Source: JACMRP01 sp047302465
GTDB lineage: Bacteria > Bdellovibrionota > Bdellovibrionia > Bdellovibrionales > Bdellovibrionaceae
Direction: 5' to 3'
DNA: 64,000 nt
NCBI RefSeq assembly: GCF_047302465.1
Contig: NZ_CP178621.1
Location: 1,426,001 to 1,490,000 of the forward strand
Shown here: one piece after another, positions 26,755 through 35,313 of the stretch
Layout: each line of letters opens with the position of its first letter
Numbering within the stretch: the first letter of the stretch is position 1
Notes under the pieces: model-generated
What the model was told of the DNA's origin: nothing
The model's input: the letters and a program-made list of their open reading frames with translations, nothing else
Database searches by the model: none
Made by a program: the position numbers and the translations under genes

Positions 26755-27162
26755 ATGGCCACACGTGATCCTATGCAAGACAGCGACCTGGCCCATTGTA
26801 TTAAAAACTGCTTTGCTTGCCATAGAGTTTGTTTAGAAACTCTTCATCATTGTCTTAGTCAGAAGAGCACGCATTTTCAGGGAAAGAATCTCGAGCTTTT
26901 GCAAATGTGTGCGGAGTCTTGTTTGCTTTCAGCGCGCATGATGGTGGCGGACCTTGAGTTTCATCATCAAAGCTGCGAGCTGTGCTTTGAAGTATGCTTA
27001 GCTTGTGCAGACGAGTGCGAGCGCTTCACAGAAGATCCAGAAATGCTTCGCTGTGCGGATGTTTGTCGTACATGTGCTGAGTCCTGCCGGGCAATGGCAG
27101 GAATGACCGTTAAGGTTTCTGCAAGTGAGCGGGTTCAAAGGCCTCGGGGAACAGTTCAGTAA
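26755..27162 (+). CDS. Cytosolic copper-storage-like four-helix bundle protein (Csp/DUF326)
   Basis: 135 residues, no signal peptide, with 16 Cys in repeated C-x2-C and C-x3-C pairs along helices (CIKNCFACHRVC, CAESC, CELCFEVCLACADEC, CADVCRTCAESC). This is the signature of the Csp family, whose Cys-lined bundle stores many Cu(I) ions. Lack of a signal peptide favours a Csp3-like cytosolic protein. The ribosome binding site GGAGGTGA is very strong, implying high expression. The last 53 bases overlap the end of cdd on the other strand. Confidence 0.85.
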   Translation: MATRDPMQDSDLAHCIKNCFACHRVCLETLHHCLSQKSTHFQGKNLELLQMCAESCLLSARMMVADLEFHHQSCELCFEVCLACADECERFTEDPEMLRCADVCRTCAESCRAMAGMTVKVSASERVQRPRGTVQ

Positions 27163-27508
27163 ATTTCAAACTGCGCGATTGTCCCTGAGGATTGGCTAAG
27201 TGAACCATGGTCTCGGGGCTTGCAAACTCGGCGATCACTTGACGGCAAAAACCGCAAGGAGGCCACGGATTTTTCTCGTTGCTGACAACAGCCACTTCTT
27301 TGATTTTTTTTGCACCTTCGCTGATCGCTTTAAAAATCGCAACACGTTCTGCGCACACGGTGCCGCCGTAAGATGCGTTTTCAACATTGCAGCCGTTATA
27401 GATTTTGCCATTGTCCATCAGCACCGCCGCGCCAATATATTTTTGCGAGTACGGGGCGTGTGCGTGTTTTTGTCCTTCAAAAGCTTGTTTTAAAAGTTCT
27501 GCTTTCAT
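27110..27508 (-). CDS. cdd: Cytidine deaminase
   Basis: 132 residues, the size of the small tetrameric form. The zinc site is Cys52-Ala53-Glu54 with Cys85 and Cys88 (PCGFC), and the substrate motif NVEN is at 41-44. It deaminates cytidine and deoxycytidine for pyrimidine salvage, useful to a predator feeding on prey nucleic acids. The typical family C-terminus (FTELFPEAF) is followed by eight more residues coded inside the copper-storage-like gene. The maf-like gene is 17 bases upstream on the same strand, so they may form a unit. Confidence 0.95.
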   Translation of the reverse strand: MKAELLKQAFEGQKHAHAPYSQKYIGAAVLMDNGKIYNGCNVENASYGGTVCAERVAIFKAISEGAKKIKEVAVVSNEKNPWPPCGFCRQVIAEFASPETMVHLANPQGQSRSLKFTELFPEAFEPAHLQKP

Positions 27509-27525
27509 GATGACTCCTGTTCAGT

Positions 27526-28098
27526 TCAGGGAATGGCAAAGCCTGAGTTCTTCAGTATCTGTGACAGAGCCAAAAGGGGCAAGCCCTGGATGGCGCTAAA
27601 ATCCTGACTTTCGATTTTTTCAAAGAGCATCATTCCATGCTGCTCAATTTTATAAGCCCCGGCACAATCTAGTGGTTGATCCAAATCCACGTAACGTTCG
27701 ACTTGCTGGCGGGTCAGCGGCTTCATGTAAAGGCGGGTAATGTCGGTGTACGGGGTAAAGCTATCGCCATCAAAAATGCAGATGGCGGTGATGAGCTCAT
27801 GCACTTGGCCTTCCATGCTGAGGATCTGTTCGATCGCGCGCTCGCGGGTGTGGGGTTTACCCAGGATTTTTCCGCGGTGAGCCACCAATTGGTCCCCACC
27901 AATGACAACGTGGCCCGGGGCTTTCAGGCTTTGGGCCTTCAAAAATGCCAATTTCTCGGCCAACTGTTGGGGGCTTAAGCTTGGGTCTTTTTCTTTTTCC
28001 TCGTCGATAAGCGGTTTTTGGGCCTCAAACGGGAGCCCCAATTGGTTTAAAAGCGCTTGGCGGTATTTGGATGTACTGGCGAGGACTAATTTTTTCAT
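27526..28098 (-). CDS. Maf/YceF-family nucleotide pyrophosphatase
   Basis: 190 residues. Marks of the family: ASTSKYR at the N-terminus (phosphate loop), VVIGGDQLV with the catalytic Asp69, GKP at 80-82, and DCAGAYKIE near residue 143. Maf proteins hydrolyse modified or non-canonical nucleoside triphosphates; the subgroup decides the substrate (dTTP/UTP versus m7GTP) and cannot be settled here. It precedes cdd by 17 bases, a plausible nucleotide-salvage and sanitation pair. Confidence 0.88.
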   Translation of the reverse strand: MKKLVLASTSKYRQALLNQLGLPFEAQKPLIDEEKEKDPSLSPQQLAEKLAFLKAQSLKAPGHVVIGGDQLVAHRGKILGKPHTRERAIEQILSMEGQVHELITAICIFDGDSFTPYTDITRLYMKPLTRQQVERYVDLDQPLDCAGAYKIEQHGMMLFEKIESQDFSAIQGLPLLALSQILKNSGFAIP

Positions 28099-28152
28099 TT
28101 GGCTTCTGTTATAGGGCAGAAACTGAACAAATTCGAGCCAAAACGCGGATTT

Positions 28153-28169
28153 GGCGGTATATAGCCGCC
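28153..28169. promoter_or_regulatory. Inverted repeat over the folE2 -10 region
   Basis: GGCGG (28153-28157) and CCGCC (28165-28169) flank TATATAG. The TATATA inside is a likely -10, seven bases before ATG 28171. The repeat could be an operator or a hairpin at the very 5' end of the message. Confidence 0.4.
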
Positions 28170-28170
28170 C

Positions 28171-29115
28171 ATGGACAAACTCACGGACAAGCCTAAACTT
28201 GCAGATGTCGCCCTGGAAACCCGAAAGGATCTTTACCCTCCGATTGATCAGGTGGGGATGGGAAATATCGAGGTCCCGGTTCTGCTGGCATCAGACCAAG
28301 GAAGTTTGTTCCGCGTGCCTGCAAGAGTGAATGCGAAAGTCAGCCTTGATCGCGCGTCTTCGCGTGGGATTCACATGTCTCGCTTGTACTTGTCAGTGCA
28401 AGAAATGCTTTCAAGCAAAGCTTTAAATTATGCACTTTTAGAAGAGCTATCCCAAGAGTTTTTGAAAACTCACAAAGATCTAAGCCGTCATGCTTATCTA
28501 GCGGTAAAGTTCGAAGCCCCTTTGCAAAGAAAAGCTTTAAAGTCCGAGAACAAAGCATGGAGAACTTATCCAGTGACTTTGTCTGTTGAAAATTTCGAGG
28601 GCCGCCCTAAGATTCTCGCCGAAGTTCTGGTGACTTACTCAAGTACCTGCCCGGCATCGGCAGCTTTATCTCGTCAATTGATCCAAGATCATTTCAAAAA
28701 AGAGTTCTTAAGTCAGGATGAACTGAACTTCGAAGACATCCATCAGTGGTTGGGTAGCAGTGAGGGAGTGATTGCGACTCCGCATGCGCAAAGAAGTGAA
28801 GCGCGAGTGAAGGTTCAATTACAAAGTTCAAGCTCTGCTTTTAGTTTTGAAGACCTGATTGATGTGGTGGAAGACGCCCTTCAAACCCCAGTTCAAGGCG
28901 CCGTCAAACGTGAAGACGAGCAAGAGTTCGCCCTTCGTAACGGCCAAAACTTGATGTTCTGTGAAGATGCTTCTCGTAGGATCAAAGCGGCCCTAGACCG
29001 CGTCCCTGATGTCGCGGATTACCTGATTGAGGTTAAGCACCTTGAAAGTCTGCATCCCCACAACGCCGAAGCCCTGATCACGAAGGGCGTGAACAACGGT
29101 TTGCGTTCTTACTAG
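28171..29115 (+). CDS. folE2: GTP cyclohydrolase IB (FolE2)
   Basis: 314 residues, the usual length. Family motifs include SSRGIHMSR (His68), the conserved CPASAALSRQL (Cys160) and TPHAQRSEA (His205). It opens GTP to 7,8-dihydroneopterin triphosphate, the entry step to folate and to queuosine precursors. Unlike FolE1 it does not strictly need zinc and is often induced by zinc shortage. No other folate gene is nearby. The start has no ribosome binding site; a -10-like TATATA lies seven bases upstream. Confidence 0.94.
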   Translation: MDKLTDKPKLADVALETRKDLYPPIDQVGMGNIEVPVLLASDQGSLFRVPARVNAKVSLDRASSRGIHMSRLYLSVQEMLSSKALNYALLEELSQEFLKTHKDLSRHAYLAVKFEAPLQRKALKSENKAWRTYPVTLSVENFEGRPKILAEVLVTYSSTCPASAALSRQLIQDHFKKEFLSQDELNFEDIHQWLGSSEGVIATPHAQRSEARVKVQLQSSSSAFSFEDLIDVVEDALQTPVQGAVKREDEQEFALRNGQNLMFCEDASRRIKAALDRVPDVADYLIEVKHLESLHPHNAEALITKGVNNGLRSY

Positions 29116-29168
29116 GTCAATGTTGGTGACAATAGTACGTTTCTGGATACCATTTCTACGAGGTAACC

Positions 29169-29834
29169 ATGAAACAATCTGTTTCCACTCCGACAATCAC
29201 AGCTTTTAAAACTTCTCCGGATCGCGGCCGAGGACTTGCTCGTGATATGCGCGTTCGTTGGGCACTCGAAGAAGTGGGGCAGCCTTACAATGTTCAACTC
29301 GTGACTTTCGAAGAAATGAAGCAACCCGTGTATCGAGCGCTTCAACCTTTCGGACAAATTCCTGCATATAAAGAAGACAATTTAGTTTTGTTCGAGTCAG
29401 GGGCCATCATACTTTACATTGCCGAAAAACATGCGGGTCTACTTCCCTCAGAACCCAAAGCTCGTGCGCGCGCGATCATGTGGATGTTCTCGGCACTTAA
29501 TACTGTCGAGCCACCCATTGTCGAGCGCAGTGGCTTCGTACTCTTAGAGCGTAATAAGCCCTGGTTCAGCGAACGACTGCCTATCGTGGATGAACGCGTG
29601 CATGTTCGCTTGAAAGAACTTTCCGCTTACCTTGGGGATGCTGAATGGCTAGACGGAGACTTCAGCGCCGGGGACCTGTTGATGGTGACGGTATTGCGAA
29701 GATTGGATGGATCGGGTTTGCTTGAGCACTACACAAATATTTGTGCCTATATCGCTCGCGCCGAAGCACGCCCTGCCTATCAGCGCGCCTTCGCAGCGCA
29801 ACTGGCGGTCTTCAAGGACACATTAGGCGAATAA
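29169..29834 (+). CDS. Glutathione S-transferase family protein
   Basis: 221 residues with the two-domain GST layout: an N-terminal thioredoxin-like part with FGQIPAYKEDN and the glutathione-contacting ESGAI, then a helical C-terminal domain with WLDGDFSAGDLLMV. It may detoxify electrophiles or act in redox repair; substrate unknown. GAGG precedes the ATG. It lies 53 bases after folE2, possibly in the same unit. Confidence 0.88.
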   Translation: MKQSVSTPTITAFKTSPDRGRGLARDMRVRWALEEVGQPYNVQLVTFEEMKQPVYRALQPFGQIPAYKEDNLVLFESGAIILYIAEKHAGLLPSEPKARARAIMWMFSALNTVEPPIVERSGFVLLERNKPWFSERLPIVDERVHVRLKELSAYLGDAEWLDGDFSAGDLLMVTVLRRLDGSGLLEHYTNICAYIARAEARPAYQRAFAAQLAVFKDTLGE

Positions 29835-29842
29835 TAGCTTGG

Positions 29843-30550
29843 TTATCTTCCCCAAAACTTCCAAGCTTCATAGGCTACGAGAGCCAAAGCACCTACGAAG
29901 CAAACCTTATAAGCTGTGGGCTTCGTAGCAAAGGTTTGTCTACTCACTAGAGCTGTTGCGACTCCGATAAGTACAAGATTGAAACAGAGAATGCCCACCG
30001 CAATAAACGCGATTCCCAAGAGCTTCAAAGCTTTTGGAATTGGTGGATATTGTTTTTGCTGAGCCTCTACAATGGGGCTGAGTTCTTCTTGCGAAAACTC
30101 ACTAAAAGAGCGCCATGGGAAACTTGCGATTAGGCCGAACATAGAAACAACGGCGATCGGAAGGCCGATATTGCCGTTATGTTCTTTAATACTGAGCATG
30201 AGACCTAAGATAACCATGGCCGTTACAAATGTAAGACGGAGCGCCAATCCCATAAGCCTGCGCGAATACGCTAACTCTGGTTTTGCTTTTACACCTCGTG
30301 TAGCCAATCGAGGGATAAAATATGCCACGACTCCAAACACGGCGACACAGCAATAGATGTACAGAATAAAACCGTTTGTAAAATCAATTTGGATCTCAGA
30401 GAGATTGATATGGGTGCCGGTGACCGCAAAGTACTGAAAAATATTGATCGTCGAGAAAAGCAGGATAATACCCCATACACAACGCGCCAAAATCGCATGG
30501 ACTAAGGCCGGACCCTTTAAAAAAATTTTGCCTAAAGTTATCACTGCCAT
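29843..30550 (-). CDS. Membrane protein of unknown function
   Basis: 235 residues with about six hydrophobic helices (near residues 22-40, 56-75, 103-122, 132-150, 176-200 and 214-230). A polar loop between helices 4 and 5 carries FSQEELSPIVEAQQKQ. No family is recognised. It is convergent with the GST gene, eight bases between stops. Confidence 0.65.
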   Translation of the reverse strand: MAVITLGKIFLKGPALVHAILARCVWGIILLFSTINIFQYFAVTGTHINLSEIQIDFTNGFILYIYCCVAVFGVVAYFIPRLATRGVKAKPELAYSRRLMGLALRLTFVTAMVILGLMLSIKEHNGNIGLPIAVVSMFGLIASFPWRSFSEFSQEELSPIVEAQQKQYPPIPKALKLLGIAFIAVGILCFNLVLIGVATALVSRQTFATKPTAYKVCFVGALALVAYEAWKFWGR

Positions 30551-30727
30551 GATTCCCTCCCTGGAGAGAGTTCATAATAGTTTTGGCAGAAAGCAGTCAA
30601 CTGGCAAGTATTCAAGAACACGCCACAATTCAGAGTCACAATAGAACCACTCCAGATTTTTGGTATTTAGCTGGGGCCGAAAAGGACATTGACTCGGACT
30701 TCTGAGGTAGGGTAGCGCTTAGGCATT

Positions 30728-31537
30728 ATGAGCCCATATCCTCAACGCATATCGCCCTTTGTCTTTTCAAGTCATACTGATTACCTGAAAGCCGTTCGCG
30801 ATCACTATGGCGAACGGAAGAAGCCTATTTCACTAAAGGCTTGGGCATCACGCTTAGGTTATGCAAGCTCTCGTTCATTAGAACTTATCATCGCCGGTGA
30901 CCGTTTACCTTCGGAAGATTTCTTATTTGAACTTGGTCAGGACTTAAAGCTCTCGGTTAAAGAGCAGCGCTATATGAGCCTCATGGTAAAACGCGAAAAG
31001 CTTCTTAAAAAGCGCAAATCCGCTTTGGATGTTGAAGCCGAGATGAATAAGCTTCGTCCAGATCGCTTCGAGACCCATTACATCGATAATGAGATCTTCC
31101 GCCGGGTGTCTGAGTGGTACCCACTGGTTATTCGTCAACTGGCACTGACGCCAGAATTTCAAAAAGACATCGCCTGGATTTCAAAACGTCTGCGCGGTAA
31201 AGTAACTTCGTCACAGATTACTTCCGCACTAGCAGAGTGGGAAGGCCTGGCTTTTGACCGCCGCGTGCTTTACACCAACGAAGATGTGCCAAGCCAAGCC
31301 GTTCGTACTTATCATAAGAAAATGCTGCAAAAAGCGATCGAGGCCGTAGATGAGGTTGAAGTTCAAAATCGCGAATATATCGCGATCACTTTTAAATCTT
31401 CGAAAAAGAAAATGGCCGAGATGAAAAAGACTTTACGTGAAATGAGAGACCAGCTGAACGCTGATCTTGATGACGATAAAGATACGGAAGTCTTTCAGCT
31501 CTGCGTGGCTTTGTTCCCGCACACCGAGCTGAAGTAA
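30728..31537 (+). CDS. TIGR02147-family regulator 1
   Basis: 269 residues. It has the TIGR02147 layout: an N-terminal helix-turn-helix (ISLKAWASRLGYASSRSL...), a central winged-helix-like part, a helical region with the TYHKKMLQKAIEAVD segment, and the C-terminal FQLCVALFPHTE motif. The family is expanded in Bdellovibrio and Fibrobacter and has no well-defined role. TTGACT at 30689 may be a -35, but the -10 is weak. Its stop is one base from the convergent stop of the putative metalloprotease gene at 31539. Confidence 0.85.
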   Translation: MSPYPQRISPFVFSSHTDYLKAVRDHYGERKKPISLKAWASRLGYASSRSLELIIAGDRLPSEDFLFELGQDLKLSVKEQRYMSLMVKREKLLKKRKSALDVEAEMNKLRPDRFETHYIDNEIFRRVSEWYPLVIRQLALTPEFQKDIAWISKRLRGKVTSSQITSALAEWEGLAFDRRVLYTNEDVPSQAVRTYHKKMLQKAIEAVDEVEVQNREYIAITFKSSKKKMAEMKKTLREMRDQLNADLDDDKDTEVFQLCVALFPHTELK

Positions 31538-31538
31538 T

Positions 31539-33422
31539 TTAGATCTGATGAAGCTTAGCGAGCAGGTAAAGGCTCGCCGCGGATTCAGATGAGTCTATCA
31601 AAATCAATTTTTCAATCACAAACTCCCGAGCAACATGGTCGAGCGGCTGTGTCAGATGGACCGTCACGGTGGCGATGTCGCCAGTATAAGTGACATTCCA
31701 AAATTTAACGAGCGGAGTGCTTTCGGAGAGGTTTACCACCTGCTGAAATCCGCGGAAGGTCATATAAGCACGCTCATTGCCAGAGCCTGGGATTCTCTCA
31801 AAACCCCAAGCGAAGCCAATGAGTCGAATCTGCGCGATGTCTTTAAAATTTTTAACTTTGATGATGAGTGTATTTTTTTGTTGATTGATCCAATCAGCGA
31901 CAATCCAAGGCGGATCTTTTCTTTTAGGATCTACCGGCATTTCGCATTGCAGGGGCGGGGAGCACTCGGCAAAAGCGACGTGAACAATTTCACCCTTTGA
32001 TTCTGGTAACGGAGCAGTGACTGCGTAATCGGCCACGAACTGAGGAAAGTAAGTTTGTGAATCATTGATCTCTAAACGAGCTGGTGAAACACTGGCACGC
32101 ACGGTGGTGGCAGGAACATCCCAAGTAAAATCAAGAATCAAGGAATCGCCGACTTCTTGAATTTGTTTTGCCGAAAGTGTCAGCGCACGATCGCGGGCCC
32201 AATCGAAGTCCAGAAGATTTCGACTGACAAGAACGAGCTTCGCGGATTGGGCCGCTGCCGTCTTTGGAATTTTAATTTGAAAATTTGCAGTAGTTCCTTT
32301 TTCAATCGAAGTGGGGCTCTTGGTCACTTGAAAAAGTCTCGGCGCTTTGTTTTGAAGAGACAAAACTTTGAATTTAAATGCGGGCTTCTCGTTGCATAGG
32401 AAGACGCCGTAATAGTAGTCCGAAGCACCGATCAGCATCTCAAGAGTTCCATGCTCGATTTTTGCACCATGTTTGATAGAGAAATCTATTTGAACTTGGT
32501 GATTGATCACGCTTCCCTCAGGACTATAGAGTAGATCCAAAGACGGAGTGCCAACGCTTCGTGGATTAGAAAATTTAATTTTGCAAAGATTAGCCTGAAG
32601 AATTTGAAAATGACCCCGGAGGATTCGGGAAATGATAGCCGTAAGGTCAAAAACACCGTGCCTGATGAAAATCAGTCGGTTTTTTTGTTGATCGCAGTCT
32701 TGATCATTTTCTGCGAGACTAATGATGTTGAAGCTCAGAGACTCAAAACTTTTAAAGAAGTTCAGAAAGCTCGAGGTTCTTAGAAATGATTCGGCGACCT
32801 TAGAGCCAAATTTGTCTAAACTTCCGGCGTTGTCGTCCAAAACTCCAAGGTGATGGACCTTTTCGTGAACTAAAATCGTCAAGACTTGCGAAACAAAATC
32901 TGTTGTGACGTCTTTACCAAAATACGGATCGACTTGGAAGGCTCCTGCGAAGAGGAATTCATTCAGGTAAATGATACTGCCCCAAGTATTCTGCGTTACC
33001 GCGACTCGGTGAGTGCCAGAAGCAACGTCAAAAATTGGATTCGTTTTTGGATCTACCATTTGTAAAGTTTCTTGATACTTTTCCCATTCAGGATTGGCTT
33101 CGGTCAGTTCGTTTGTTGAAGCAGGGAAGTAGGGGAGTTTTGCGATCAACTGGTCGAGCCAAACCTTTTCTTGGTCGGTGAACTTATCAGCGTCTAGGGT
33201 GCGTGCTGAGACAAGGATGGATTTAAGTTGAGAATATAAATAATAAACATAGGCGCGGGTTCCTTGGGGCCATCCGATAGGGGCGCTGACATCGCCACCT
33301 GAATCGGCGAAATCATCGGTCAGATGATAGTCTGCTGTGAACGAATTCGCATCCACCGCAGATGCAGAAATGGGCATCCAAGATACAGTCATCGTCAGCA
33401 AAAAACCGATCGCACGTTTCAT
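31539..33422 (-). CDS. Exported putative metzincin-like metalloprotease A
   Basis: 627 residues with a signal peptide (cut near ASA) and an SGGDVSAP motif at 42-48. LVHEKVHHLGVLDD contains HExxHxxGxxD with His186, Glu187, His190, Gly193 and Asp196, the zinc-binding pattern seen in snapalysin-type metzincins. The C-terminal ~300 residues look like two beta-sandwich domains that may bind substrate or surface. I do not recognise the overall family. It is a tandem paralog of the gene at 33442. ATG with AGGAG upstream. It lies tail to tail with TIGR02147 regulator 1. Confidence 0.65.
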   Translation of the reverse strand: MKRAIGFLLTMTVSWMPISASAVDANSFTADYHLTDDFADSGGDVSAPIGWPQGTRAYVYYLYSQLKSILVSARTLDADKFTDQEKVWLDQLIAKLPYFPASTNELTEANPEWEKYQETLQMVDPKTNPIFDVASGTHRVAVTQNTWGSIIYLNEFLFAGAFQVDPYFGKDVTTDFVSQVLTILVHEKVHHLGVLDDNAGSLDKFGSKVAESFLRTSSFLNFFKSFESLSFNIISLAENDQDCDQQKNRLIFIRHGVFDLTAIISRILRGHFQILQANLCKIKFSNPRSVGTPSLDLLYSPEGSVINHQVQIDFSIKHGAKIEHGTLEMLIGASDYYYGVFLCNEKPAFKFKVLSLQNKAPRLFQVTKSPTSIEKGTTANFQIKIPKTAAAQSAKLVLVSRNLLDFDWARDRALTLSAKQIQEVGDSLILDFTWDVPATTVRASVSPARLEINDSQTYFPQFVADYAVTAPLPESKGEIVHVAFAECSPPLQCEMPVDPKRKDPPWIVADWINQQKNTLIIKVKNFKDIAQIRLIGFAWGFERIPGSGNERAYMTFRGFQQVVNLSESTPLVKFWNVTYTGDIATVTVHLTQPLDHVAREFVIEKLILIDSSESAASLYLLAKLHQI

Positions 33423-33441
33423 TTAGAACTCCTGCAATAAT

Positions 33442-35313
33442 CTAAATTTGATGAAGCTTGGCATCTAGAAAGATGCTCGTTGCCGACTCTGAAGAGTCTA
33501 TCAAAATCAATTTTTCAATCACCCACTCACGCGGATATCTAGCGAACGGCTGTTTGAGATGGATCTTCACTGTGGCGGTGTCGCCGGCATAGTCAACACT
33601 CCAGGATGTAATCAGTGGGGTGCTTTCACCTAAATAGGCGCGTTGGTCATAGTCACGGAATATATAATCTACATCGGTATCACCTGGAATTCTGTCAAAC
33701 ATCCATGCGTAGCCAATAAGGCGAACCTGTGTGATGTCCTTAAAGTTTCGAACTTTCACTATGAACGTATTTTCGTATTGATCATTCCAGTGGGTGACGA
33801 TCCAAGGCGTGTCATTTCTGCCCTCTACTGACATCTCGCATGTCATAGGAGGTGTGCAGTGTGAAAAAGCAATATTAGTGATTTGACCTTTTGTTTCTGG
33901 AAGGGGATCTGTGACCGCAAACTCTTTAAGGAACTGTGGGAAATAAGTTTGTGAATCATTAATCTCTATGCGCACGGGCGAGACCTTGGCGCGTACAGTG
34001 TTCGCAGGAACGTCCCAAGTGAAATCAAGGATCAAAGAATCTCCAACCTCTTGGATACTTTTTGCTGGAAGTATCAACGCACGATCTTGAGCCCAGTCAA
34101 AGTCGAGAAGATTTCGACTTATAAGAACAAGCTTCGCGGATTTGGCGGCTGACGTTTTAGGAACTTTAATTTGAAAATTTGCAACAGTCCCTTTTTCAAT
34201 CGCCTCAGGTCCTTTTAAGACTTGAAAGATTTGCGGAGCTTTATTTTGCAGAGGCAAGACTCTGATTTTAAATGCAGGCTTTTCGTTGTAAGAGAAAACG
34301 CCGCTCCCGTATTCGGAGGCTCCAATGAGCATCTCGAGGGTTCCGGTTTCAGTTTTTGTCTTACGCTTAATCGTGAAATCAATTTGAACCTGGTGATTGA
34401 TCACAGAGCCACTAGGCGAGTAGATAAGATCTACAGATGGCGTGCCGACACTTCGAGGGTTCGAAAACTTAATTTTGCAAAGATCAGGCTGAATAATTTG
34501 AAATTGACTACGCAGAATGTTGGAAACAATCAACGTAAGATCATAAACACCGTTCCTGATGAAAATTAGTCGGTTTTTTTGTTGATCGCAGTCTTGATCA
34601 TTTTCAGCCAGGCTGATGATGCTGAAACTCAGGGAATTAAAATTGTTAAAGAAGTTCAGAAAGCTCGAGGTTCTTAGAAACGATTCGGCGACCTTAGAGC
34701 CAAATTTGTCTAAACTTCCGGCGTTGTCGTCCAAGACTCCAAGATGATGGACCTTTTCGTGAACTAAAATCGTCAAGACTTGCGAAACAAAATCTGTTGT
34801 GACGTCTTTGCCAAAATACGGATCGACCTTGAAGGCTCCCGCGAAGAGGAATTCGTTCAGGTAAATGATACTGCCCCAAGTGTTCTGGGTTACTGCGACT
34901 CTATGAGTACCAGAAGCAACGTCAAAAATGGGATTCGTTTTTGGATCCACCATCTTCAAAGTATCTTGATAATCGGCCCAATCTCGATTGGTTTCTGTAA
35001 GTTCAGCCGTTGATGCCGGAAAGTAAGGAAGTTTTGCGATCAACTGGTCGAGCCAAACTTTTTCTTGGTCGGTGAACTTATCAGCGTCTAGGGTGCGCGC
35101 TGATACAAGGATGGATTTAAGTTGCGAGTATAAATAATAGACATAACCGCGCGTTCCGGCGGGCCAACCAATGGGGGCGCTGATATTGCCGCCCTGATCG
35201 CCGAAGTCATCAGTGAGGTGATAACCCGTTGTAATCACCTCAGGCTCTATAGCGGAAGCAACCGGCATCCAAGATAAACCCAAAGTCAGCAGACAAAAGA
35301 GAACCTTTTTCAA
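33442..35313 (-). CDS. Exported putative metzincin-like metalloprotease B
   Basis: 623 residues, paralog of A. It has a signal peptide, a QGGNISAP motif at 40-47, and HExxHxxGxxD at His185, Glu186, His189, Gly192 and Asp195. The N-terminal ~270 residues are almost identical to A in protein and DNA, while the C-terminal domains differ more. The start is TTG, placed directly after the TAG of the upstream gene with AGGAG inside that gene's last codons, so translation is probably coupled. It is the second gene of a likely operon 35314-33442-31539. Confidence 0.65.
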   Translation of the reverse strand: MKKVLFCLLTLGLSWMPVASAIEPEVITTGYHLTDDFGDQGGNISAPIGWPAGTRGYVYYLYSQLKSILVSARTLDADKFTDQEKVWLDQLIAKLPYFPASTAELTETNRDWADYQDTLKMVDPKTNPIFDVASGTHRVAVTQNTWGSIIYLNEFLFAGAFKVDPYFGKDVTTDFVSQVLTILVHEKVHHLGVLDDNAGSLDKFGSKVAESFLRTSSFLNFFNNFNSLSFSIISLAENDQDCDQQKNRLIFIRNGVYDLTLIVSNILRSQFQIIQPDLCKIKFSNPRSVGTPSVDLIYSPSGSVINHQVQIDFTIKRKTKTETGTLEMLIGASEYGSGVFSYNEKPAFKIRVLPLQNKAPQIFQVLKGPEAIEKGTVANFQIKVPKTSAAKSAKLVLISRNLLDFDWAQDRALILPAKSIQEVGDSLILDFTWDVPANTVRAKVSPVRIEINDSQTYFPQFLKEFAVTDPLPETKGQITNIAFSHCTPPMTCEMSVEGRNDTPWIVTHWNDQYENTFIVKVRNFKDITQVRLIGYAWMFDRIPGDTDVDYIFRDYDQRAYLGESTPLITSWSVDYAGDTATVKIHLKQPFARYPREWVIEKLILIDSSESATSIFLDAKLHQI

